Positions 15,372-22,300 of a stretch of 64,000 bases of DNA are shown here, piece by piece. The DNA comes from Methylobacterium haplocladii. GTDB lineage: Bacteria; Pseudomonadota; Alphaproteobacteria; Rhizobiales; Beijerinckiaceae. The notes under the pieces were generated by a model. That model saw nothing but the letters and a program-made list of their open reading frames with translations. It was not told the origin of the DNA and did no database searches. Location: NCBI RefSeq assembly GCF_007992175.1, contig NZ_BJZT01000032.1:1-64000 (forward strand). The letters are read 5' to 3'. The number at the start of each line of letters is the position of its first letter. Within the stretch, counting starts at the first letter, position 1. Made by a program: the position numbers and the translations under genes.

Positions 15372-15562
15372 GCGCGCATCCCCTTGTCGCCGACGAGTGA
15401 GCGGCGGGTGGCGCTCTCGATGTTGAGGCGGCGGAGCCGCTTCATGTTCGGCGGCAGCTTCCCCGGGTTGGCGCGCGCGAAGGCGATGGCCGCATTGTGC
15501 AGCTGAGCGCGCTGCTCGGCGACGGCCTTGATTTGCAGGATCTTGGGCATCCGTTTCCCCAT
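15368..15562 (-). CDS. Small basic helical protein, 64 aa
   Basis: The frame opens at ATG 15562 (alternative ATG four codons later). The product is helical and Arg/Lys-rich (VAEQRAQLHNAAIAFARAN; MKRLRRLNIESATRRS), a possible nucleic-acid-binding peptide. It ends in a 4-base overlap with the next gene. Between it and the small membrane peptide at 15858 are about 200 bases with no convincing gene. Confidence 0.45.
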   Translation of the reverse strand: MGKRMPKILQIKAVAEQRAQLHNAAIAFARANPGKLPPNMKRLRRLNIESATRRSLVGDKGMRA

Positions 15563-15759
15563 GCGGAAATGACCCGCGAGCGGATGCGCGCAGGTCGAAA
15601 GCGGTCGTGACCGCGGTGGTGATGAAGGTGACCGAGTGGGCAGGGCCCGCGGCGTGCTATGTCAGCGGCCGGTGCGGTGCTCTCCCGAGTTGTCCCGAAA
15701 AGCCGTATGCGCCTGTGGCCACGGGAAAGAAGGAACCGGCTGCGCCGGCTCGCCCGCGT

Positions 15760-15858
15760 TCAGACGATCGGGGCGATCCAGAGCACGGTCGCGACGAACG
15801 CGGCGCCGAGAACCATCGTGGTCGCGAGAATCGCGGCCGAACCGCCGTCCATTGTCAT
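15760..15858 (-). CDS. Single-TM micropeptide, 32 aa
   Basis: ATG 15858, 5 bases after the integrase stop and behind AAGG, starts a 32-residue frame consisting of one transmembrane helix (AAILATTMVLGAAFVATVLW) and short ends. GC3 bias is high. Placement immediately after the recombinase suggests co-transcription. The evidence is the clean TM and tight spacing only. Confidence 0.4.
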   Translation of the reverse strand: MTMDGGSAAILATTMVLGAAFVATVLWIAPIV

Positions 15859-15862
15859 GACC

Positions 15863-16927
15863 TTAGAGGAAGCCGCGGCCGGCGTGGTCGCGGAAAGCTT
15901 GGGCGCGCTGGTCATAGCCTTTGAGCGTCTGCACCTGGGTGTGGCGGGTCACGCTCATAACCTTCAGGACGTCGGCCCCTGCGGCGAGTGCCGATGTGAC
16001 GAAGCCGGACCGAAGCGAGTGCCCGGCGAAAAACTTCGGGTCGAGCCCGACCGCCTTGGCCCGCCCCTTCACGATCTCCGCGACGGCGTGATCCTTCAGG
16101 CGTTCTTCCGTCAGGTTGTCGCCCTTGCGGATATGACGAAACAGCGCGCCGGAGCGGATGCACGACGCGGCAAGCCATTCCTCCAGAGCCTTGACCGGGC
16201 GAAGCTTCGAGCCTGCGAGGACGGCCACCGACTGGCCAGCGCCCTCCTGGTCGGTCTTGGACTTGCTGATGTGAACGATCATGCCCTCGGGCGTGCGCTC
16301 GATGTGCTCGACGTCGAGAGCGACGAGCTCTGAGCGACGCAGCGCGGCGGCGAAGCCGATCGCGATCAGGGCCGCATCGCGCTTCCCGATCAGCGTGTCC
16401 GGCAGCCGTTTCAGCATGCGCTTCACGTGCTCGGCGGTTGCCGGCGCTTTCTTGTCCGGTTTGGTGCCGACGCGATTACGGATGCCGCGGATGGTCTTGC
16501 GCACCTTCGTGTCGGCAGTCGGCGGCTCCAGTCCGGTCGCACGATGCTTGAAGGCGATCGCGGCGGCCCGGGCGTCGATGGTCGCCGGCTTCAGCCCGCG
16601 GTCGGCGAGTTCAGCGAGGTAGGCCCGAACCGCTTCCGGGTGGGCCGGGAGGGCAAGCGCCCCGTGTTTCGTGCACCAAGCCTCGAACAGGCGAAACCCG
16701 GCCGCGTATTCGATGCGGGTCCGATCGGCCGTGGCGTTCTCGGCATAAGCCTCGGCGCTGGCGATCGAGGCCGCGAGTTCCGGCGAGACGATCAGCGCGG
16801 CGTGGGCCGGTGCCGGATCGGGCTCGATCGTCGCGATGATGGCCGGAACCGACTGAGCCGAACCGTCGCCGGAGGCCGGAATCGTGACGGCGCAGTCTTC
16901 GAGCATTCGACGCGCCTCCACGGCCAC
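15863..16927 (-). CDS. Tyrosine recombinase (integrase/XerC-D-like)
   Basis: The 354-residue product has a SAM-like N-terminal core-binding domain (about 65-155) and a catalytic domain with the full residue set: Arg in AALRRSELVALD (about 197), Lys in SKSKTDQ (224), His-x-x-Arg in GHSLRSGF (303/306), His in TRHTQVQT (329) and Tyr in KGYDQRA (338). In a plasmid-state phage it may resolve multimers or integrate; nothing in the window shows an attP. A candidate Xer-like site lies just upstream at 17005-17024. The start is ATG 16927; an in-frame start nearer the fold is possible. Confidence 0.93.
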   Translation of the reverse strand: MAVEARRMLEDCAVTIPASGDGSAQSVPAIIATIEPDPAPAHAALIVSPELAASIASAEAYAENATADRTRIEYAAGFRLFEAWCTKHGALALPAHPEAVRAYLAELADRGLKPATIDARAAAIAFKHRATGLEPPTADTKVRKTIRGIRNRVGTKPDKKAPATAEHVKRMLKRLPDTLIGKRDAALIAIGFAAALRRSELVALDVEHIERTPEGMIVHISKSKTDQEGAGQSVAVLAGSKLRPVKALEEWLAASCIRSGALFRHIRKGDNLTEERLKDHAVAEIVKGRAKAVGLDPKFFAGHSLRSGFVTSALAAGADVLKVMSVTRHTQVQTLKGYDQRAQAFRDHAGRGFL

Positions 16928-17004
16928 GGGCGCCGCACGGTTTCACGGTTCGGTTAACGGATTCTTACCGCCAAAGCAGGTATTTTCGGAGCCCTGGATA
17001 GGGT

Positions 17005-17024
17005 CCGCTAAGCCGAGTTTGCGG
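17005..17024. other. Candidate recombination core site
   Basis: Imperfect inverted arms CCGCTAA and TTTGCGG (6 of 7 paired) flank a 6-base centre GCCGAG, the geometry of Xer/integrase crossover cores. It lies between the tyrosine recombinase and the serine-recombinase-like gene. Short and unproven. Confidence 0.25.
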
Positions 17025-17053
17025 GGGTTAAATCCGCTACGCGCCGGGGCAGG

Positions 17054-17077
17054 GGACCTCAGGAATTTTTGAGGTCC
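17054..17077. terminator. Hairpin after the serine-recombinase-like gene
   Basis: A perfect 8-bp stem GGACCTCA/TGAGGTCC with an 8-base AT-rich loop lies 5 bases beyond the stop of the minus-strand gene at 17082. There is no T-run, so it may act as a weak or factor-assisted terminator. Confidence 0.45.
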
Positions 17078-17081
17078 GATT

Positions 17082-17564
17082 TCAGCTCGGAACGATCAAT
17101 CCGGACCGATCCGCCAGGGCCTGCTTTCCGGCCTCGGTCGAGGTGTCGATTTCGGGTTCCGAGACCGACCGAATGACGACCCCGAACAGGTCCAGAAGAT
17201 CCGCAACAGCCTCTGCCGCGGCAAAGGCATGCCCCGAAAGGTCGGCAGCGCGGCTGACGAGCAGCGTGCCGAAGCGACCGGCCTCGGCGGCACCGTAGAC
17301 GTTCGCGAAGCCCGGGCGGCTCGTCGGCTTCGCAACCATGGCACCGACGGCCTCGCGCACCACCTCGACCAGTTCGAGCCCGTGGCGCTCGGCGAAGGCA
17401 CGTACCGCCCGTTCGCCATCGACCGAGGCCGACCCGCCGGCGACGTAACCGATGGCCATCCGACGATGTGCGGCCGGCGCCGCGCGATGCGCCTGCCGCC
17501 TCACCTCGAAGTCAGCAAGCACCTTCCCATCGGGAAACGCGTCGCCGACGTAAATCTCGCTCAT
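17082..17564 (-). CDS. Divergent serine recombinase (resolvase-fold) protein
   Basis: The 160-residue product matches the resolvase N-terminal fold in outline: RMAIGYVAGGSASVDGERAV where resolvases have the catalytic Y-x-R-x-S, then AFAERHGLELVEVVREA, RPGFANVYGAAEAGRFGTLL, and a degenerate VSRAADLSGHA in place of the D-R-L-x-R helix. The arginine that normally precedes the catalytic serine is absent and the second arginine motif is altered. It may be non-catalytic or regulate the adjacent tyrosine recombinase. There is no C-terminal HTH. It is followed by a hairpin. Confidence 0.65.
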   Translation of the reverse strand: MSEIYVGDAFPDGKVLADFEVRRQAHRAAPAAHRRMAIGYVAGGSASVDGERAVRAFAERHGLELVEVVREAVGAMVAKPTSRPGFANVYGAAEAGRFGTLLVSRAADLSGHAFAAAEAVADLLDLFGVVIRSVSEPEIDTSTEAGKQALADRSGLIVPS

Positions 17565-17641
17565 GATTGCACCCGCTGTAGTGATCAGCGAGCAATATAG
17601 GCGATCTTAGCCGCAACGCCATTGTAGGATCCGAGACCGGA

Positions 17642-17830
17642 TCAATCCTCGATTTCTCGTAATGCAGCGGTCAAATTCAGGATCAACCTTCGGACCTTCG
17701 CCGCCGGCAGGTCGACACAAGTCTCTGCTGCACCGTCATCCGCCGACAGGATGATAACCCGATCTTGCAGCGACGGCGTCACGATCAGGCGGGACTCGTC
17801 GATCTCGATGACGGCTTCGGCAACGCACAC
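17642..17830 (-). CDS. Small unknown protein, 62 aa
   Basis: GTG 17830 lies right against the stop of the upstream gene (TGA 17832-17834). The product is a small beta-rich acidic domain (VIEIDESRLIVTPSLQDRVI) ending with a helix RRLILNLTAALREIED. It occurs in the recombinase transcript. Function unknown. Confidence 0.5.
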   Translation of the reverse strand: MCVAEAVIEIDESRLIVTPSLQDRVIILSADDGAAETCVDLPAAKVRRLILNLTAALREIED

Positions 17831-17831
17831 G

Positions 17832-18140
17832 TCAGGCAGCCTTCGCCAAGCCGATGACGCCGCCGACGCGCGGCCGCTGCACGGTGACCTTCACCGGACT
17901 CGCAGGCTTGCCGGTGCGCGCCGCGAACACGGTCTCGGCCCGGATGATCCCGCGCTCGGCCGGATCTTCGCGCCTCATCACCTCGGCGGCGCGGGCGCGC
18001 ATCTCCTGCGCCAGGGCGATCTTCGCGACGATCGGCCTCTCCGGGTCCTTCCGGTCGGCCAGTTCGAGCGCGTCAACGCGATCGGCATAGGTGCGCAGTT
18101 CGCTTGCGTACTCGAAGCGGCGTTTCAGGGCGGCGGACAT
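17832..18140 (-). CDS. Small helical protein, 102 aa
   Basis: ATG 18140 is the first gene after the leader-terminator element at 18365-18439. The product is helical and charged (YASELRTYADRVDALELADR; ALAQEMRARAAEVMRRED) with a basic Val/Pro-rich tail. No family is recognised; it may be a DNA-binding accessory. It starts the leftward transcript leading to the recombinases. Confidence 0.5.
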   Translation of the reverse strand: MSAALKRRFEYASELRTYADRVDALELADRKDPERPIVAKIALAQEMRARAAEVMRREDPAERGIIRAETVFAARTGKPASPVKVTVQRPRVGGVIGLAKAA

Positions 18141-18364
18141 CGGCAGGTTCCGTGGGCGGCGTCGCGCCCGATGCTGGCAAAGGTCGAATGATGCGTGTCG
18201 GCGCTACAGCAGGGCCGCAGGCGGTATGCCGTTCGGCATGCGCGCGCCTGCCCCGGGTGTTTCGGGCATCCTGATCGCCGACGGTACTGAGAGGCCTTTT
18301 TCCCCGCGCTCACGCGCGCCGCATCAACTGGGTGCCCGGAAGGGCGAAGCGGATCCGAAACGCC

Positions 18365-18398
18365 AGCGGCCCCGGACGGGGTTACCGCCGGGGCCGCT
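18365..18398 (-). terminator. Strong hairpin in the leader of the recombinase operon
   Basis: A perfect 11-bp stem AGCGGCCCCGG/CCGGGGCCGCT with a 12-base loop lies upstream of the gene starting at 18140 and downstream of the gene ending at 18462. On the minus strand only TTT follows, so termination strength is uncertain. The arm sequence is the same as in the terminator at 2347-2373. Confidence 0.6.
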
Positions 18399-18439
18399 AG
18401 AACTTCGCAGGGTCAGATGTGGCACAAGTCATAGTTGGA
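18383..18439 (-). promoter_or_regulatory. Second copy of the leader element
   Basis: Minus strand: TCCAACTAT (18439-18431), then about 26 bases, then AGTTCT-A-GCGGCCCCGGCGGTA (18404-18383) running into the hairpin. It matches the element upstream of the packaging operon at 2362-2421 in order and nearly in spacing. The rest of 18141-18461 holds no convincing gene. Confidence 0.4.
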
Positions 18440-18461
18440 GGGCAAGTCCCCACGCTCGACC

Positions 18462-18923
18462 TCAGGATCCCATCTTCCAGAGTTTCACCGCCATCTTGCC
18501 GCCCGAGCTGGCGGCGTGGATAACCATGGTGGCAAAGATACCAATAACACCTCGAACGTGGGTCCAGCGAGCTTTCTTTACATCGCCAGATCTAAGTGCT
18601 TCGCAGTGCTCGAAACGCATATCCTCTATGATTGGCTCAAAGACACGTTCGAACGATTTTTTAGTGTAAAGGAAGCTAAGCGCCGATTTAAGATCAGATC
18701 CAGGTGGCTTCTTAATCACCGAGTGAGCGGCCTTCACGTCCACGTGAATTTCCGCATGCGCGACTTCGTGATGTATTATGAGGTTCGCGTCATTCAGGCT
18801 TGGCCAGGCCGCCTTCATCTCCCTTAGAATGTCTTCTTTGTCGCCGTCTAATAGCGGTTTATCGGTGTCACGAAAGTTTTCATGAATAAGCTTGATCTCT
18901 CTATAAGTGTCACATGCTTCCAC
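18462..18923 (-). CDS. Low-GC protein with HExxH and C-terminal TM
   Basis: This 153-residue protein stands out by AT-richer codons. Residues 52-56 read HEVAH, an HExxH pattern within a hydrophobic helix (LIIHHEVAHAEIHVD), as in zinc peptidases. No third ligand is evident, so this may be chance. Near the C-terminus RGVIGIFATMVIHAASSGG could be a membrane helix. It is preceded by a PadR-type regulator 9 bases away, suggesting a two-gene accessory unit. Function unknown. Confidence 0.5.
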   Translation of the reverse strand: MEACDTYREIKLIHENFRDTDKPLLDGDKEDILREMKAAWPSLNDANLIIHHEVAHAEIHVDVKAAHSVIKKPPGSDLKSALSFLYTKKSFERVFEPIIEDMRFEHCEALRSGDVKKARWTHVRGVIGIFATMVIHAASSGGKMAVKLWKMGS

Positions 18924-18932
18924 CGCCCCATC

Positions 18933-19289
18933 TCACACCCCCATCGGAAGCGCGGCATCGGCCCAAGCCGTCTGCGCGGTGCGGAAGGCCTGAAGAGCAC
19001 GCTGCCCAAGCCCTTTGATGCGGTATCTACGACGAGCCAAGCCCGACCCATCCGACGCTTCTTTCTCCGATGAGATGAAGCCTTGTGTCTCAAGCCGATC
19101 GAGCACGACGTAGATCGTACCACGCTTCAACTTGCCGCCTGACGCATTCACCATTTCTAGTCCGTACATTTCGCCTCCGCTTACAAGCATTTCGAGCACC
19201 TCGGCCTCTTTTGGGCTGGGAAGCCCATTCGCTAGATTCATCGCATCTCTCGCTGCTATCGCCACGGTCTTACAACGTGTAAGACTCAT
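18933..19289 (-). CDS. PadR-like winged-helix regulator
   Basis: In 118 residues the PadR wHTH pattern is visible: PKEAEVLEMLVSGGEMYGLE, then GGKLKRGTIYVVLDRLETQG, and the wing ARRRYRIKGLGQRAL. PadR proteins are small ligand-responsive repressors, often of the adjacent gene. It precedes the low-GC HExxH protein by 9 bases and follows the large methylase-helicase gene, which ends 47 bases downstream in the opposite sense of reading order. The target is not known. Confidence 0.78.
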   Translation of the reverse strand: MSLTRCKTVAIAARDAMNLANGLPSPKEAEVLEMLVSGGEMYGLEMVNASGGKLKRGTIYVVLDRLETQGFISSEKEASDGSGLARRRYRIKGLGQRALQAFRTAQTAWADAALPMGV

Positions 19290-19336
19290 GCCGGTTCCTG
19301 CGTCGTCACGGCGCTATTTGGTAGCGTTCTGGCATC

Positions 19337-22300
19337 TCAAGCCGCCGCGTTCGCCCGCGCCAAATCGGCATCGATCGCCTCGAGCGCCGCCCGCTTCCGA
19401 TCGAGTTCCCCCTGCAGGTCAAACGCCTTGCCGATGCTGGGCTCCGTCCCCCGGACGAGGTTTTCGTAATAGGCCAGATTCTCGCGCCGGGATTGGAGGC
19501 GGCCTGGGAGAGCATCAAGCGCCTCTTCGACCTGACCGATGGCCACGACACCGGGCGTGTTCGCGCGGGTGGTCAGGGAGAGCCAGAGCCCGGTCGTCTG
19601 GATGCGGCAGTCCGCGACGATCGACCCGTCGGAAGTCGCTCGGCTGGTGTAGACGATGTCGAAGCCGCGGAACGTCGCGATGGGCCGATCGACGATGCCC
19701 TGCCCGCGGACGTAGCGAGCCATCACCTCCTGGTTGATCGTCCGCATCGCAGTCGTCAGCGCCTTGCCGGCAAACTTGCGGTCGGTGAACTCGGCGTCCC
19801 CTACGGTGATCACAAACGGCGTGTCCTCGGGCGGCAGCCGCGCCACGTCTGCTTCGAGCAGCGGGATCACGCGCAGGTCCTCCTCGATCGCGTGCCGCGC
19901 GGAGGCGAGGCGCGACCGGAACCGGTGCTGCTCGTCGGAATGCGCCGAGCGCAGCCGTTCGAGGCGGGTGATGTCCGCCTCCAGGCCAGCCTTCTGCATC
20001 AGCCGGGGATCGCCGGACGCGATCGCCTTCGCCAGGGCGAACTGGTCGGCGCTCGATTCCCCGACGTCCTCGATGCGGCGCACCGATCGATCGCCGGACA
20101 GCGCCGCCGCGATGAAGCGGGCCTTGCGCTCGTTGGTCTGCCACATCTGGGCGTCCATCGAGCCCTCGGTCGCATAGGCGTAGAGCTCGATCTCCGCGTT
20201 CTGATTGCCCTGCCGGTCGATGCGGCCTTCGCGCTGCTCGATGTCGGAGGGCAGCCACGGCACGTCGAGATGGTGGAGTGCCTTCAGCCGATTCTGGGCG
20301 TTGACGCCGGTCCCCATCTTCTTCGTCGAGCCCAGCACGATGCGCACCTTGCCGGCGCGCATGTCGGCGAACAGTCGGGCCTTGGCCTTGGCGCCCTTGA
20401 AGTCGTGCACGAAGGCGATCTCGGCCGCCGGGACGCCCAAAGCGATGAGGCGGTGGCGCGCCCAGAGGTATGCCGAGAACCCGCGTTTCTCGAACGCCGC
20501 CGGCGTGCCAAGATCTGAGAAGATCATCTGCGTCGCGCCGGGCCGCTCGAACGGCTTCCCGAACGGGTCGAGGTAGGTCTCGGCCGCCGTCTCCTTCCAG
20601 ATCCGGTGGACCTCGCGCACCATGCGGTTCAGCTTGTTGTCGGGCTCGTCGTCGTGCCCTGGCACCACGAAGCGCATGTCGATGGCTGCGTGCCGCCCGT
20701 CGGTGATGACGGACAGCAGGATGTCGTCGCCCTTCTGCGGAGGCCCACCGCGCGCCTCGATCGCCTCGATGCGATCGGCCAGCACCTCCTGGTAGTCGCG
20801 GAAGCCGTCGCTCGGCGGCACTGCGATGATTTCGCGCCGCCCGCCGCGGATGGGCGGCCGTCTTACCAGCTTCTTGAGGTCGTCAGCCGACACGACGTCC
20901 GCAACCGAGCGGAACATCGCGATGAGCTCCGGCACGTTCACGAACTCGGCGAAGCGGGTCACCGGCTTGTAGCGGCCGGACGCCTGCAGCTCGAGTTCGG
21001 TCCGGGTCTCGCCGAACGACGAAGCCCAGGCGTCGAACTCATGCAGGTTGCGGGCGCGCAGCCGGACCGGATCCATGAAGCGCTGGATCGTGAACATCTC
21101 GCCCAGCGTGTTCGTGATGGGCGTACCCGACGACATGATCACCGCCCGATCGACGGCCTCGGCTGCGACGCCGGCCCGTTCCGCGCGCAACGCCCGCACG
21201 AAGCGGATCTTCGCGTAGAGGTCCCAGGACAGTTGCGAGCCGTTCGGATCGATGCCCTTCAGCGTCGACATCGAACTGGTGAAGCTGAGCTTGCGGTACT
21301 CGTGGGCCTCGTCCGGGATGATCTGGTCGATGCCGATCTCCGACAGCGTGAGGAAGTCGTCCTTCCGGTCAGACAGCAAGTTGAGCTTCTTCTCGAATCC
21401 CTCCTTCATCGCCTCGACCCGCTTGCGGGTCAGCCGCTCGTGCTCAGGGATGTCGAGGAGCACGGCCTCGTACTCATCGATCATCTCGCGGATCATGCGC
21501 CGCTCGAAGTCGATTGGGATGGGGATCAGCTTGAACGCTGCGTGCGTGATGACGATCGCGTCCCAGGCGCCGGTGGCGGCGCGCGCCAGGAAGCGGCGGC
21601 GCCTGTCGCGGGCGAAGTTCTGCTCGTCGGCGACCAGGATCCGCGCCAGCGGATAGAGCGTCAGGAACTCGCGGGCGAACTGCACGAGGCAGTGCCCCGG
21701 CACCGCGATGATCGGCTTATGGACAAGGCCCAGGCGCCGTTGTTCGAGCACCGCGGCGGCGAGGGCCGCACTCTTGCCCGCACCGACGGCGTGGGCGAGG
21801 TACGTCGAGCCCGCCGCCAGCACTCGCCAGATCGCGTTCTTCTGATGCGGCCGAAGCTGGAATTCCGACGACGCCCCGGGCAGGCGGAGGTGGCCTCCGT
21901 CAAAGCGTCGGGTCACGAGATCGTTGAAGTTGTCATTGTAGATGCGCGCGAGCCGGTCGCACTGCGCCGGGTCCTGCCAGACCCATTCCTGAAAAAGCCC
22001 CTTCAGGATCGCGAGCTTCTCCTTGGCGGCCTCGGTCTCGATGGCGTTGAGGACGCGGCTCATGGTGCCGCGGTCGTTCGGCTCCTCGTCGTAGATCGCC
22101 GGGATGTGAGCGTTCAGCGCATCAAGCAGCACCTTGCCGCAGTCGTAGCGGTGCGTACCCCAACGGGCGTTGGCTTGGGCGTCGCCGGAGAAGGCGCGCG
22201 CATTGATCGACCACGACGCCACCTCGGGCGCGTGGCCGACCTCGGCCGAGTGGACGCGCATGACCTCGCGCGCGAAGCGGGTAACGACGTCGACCGGGAT

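Noticed and set aside
14570-15506. Plus-strand frames in the small-gene cluster
   Set aside because: Arg/Ala-rich reverse-frame shadows of minus-strand overlapping genes.
16995-17040. Direct CCGCTA repeats as an attachment site
   Set aside because: Six-base repeats are expected by chance; only the arm-spacer-arm unit at 17005-17024 is kept, at low confidence.
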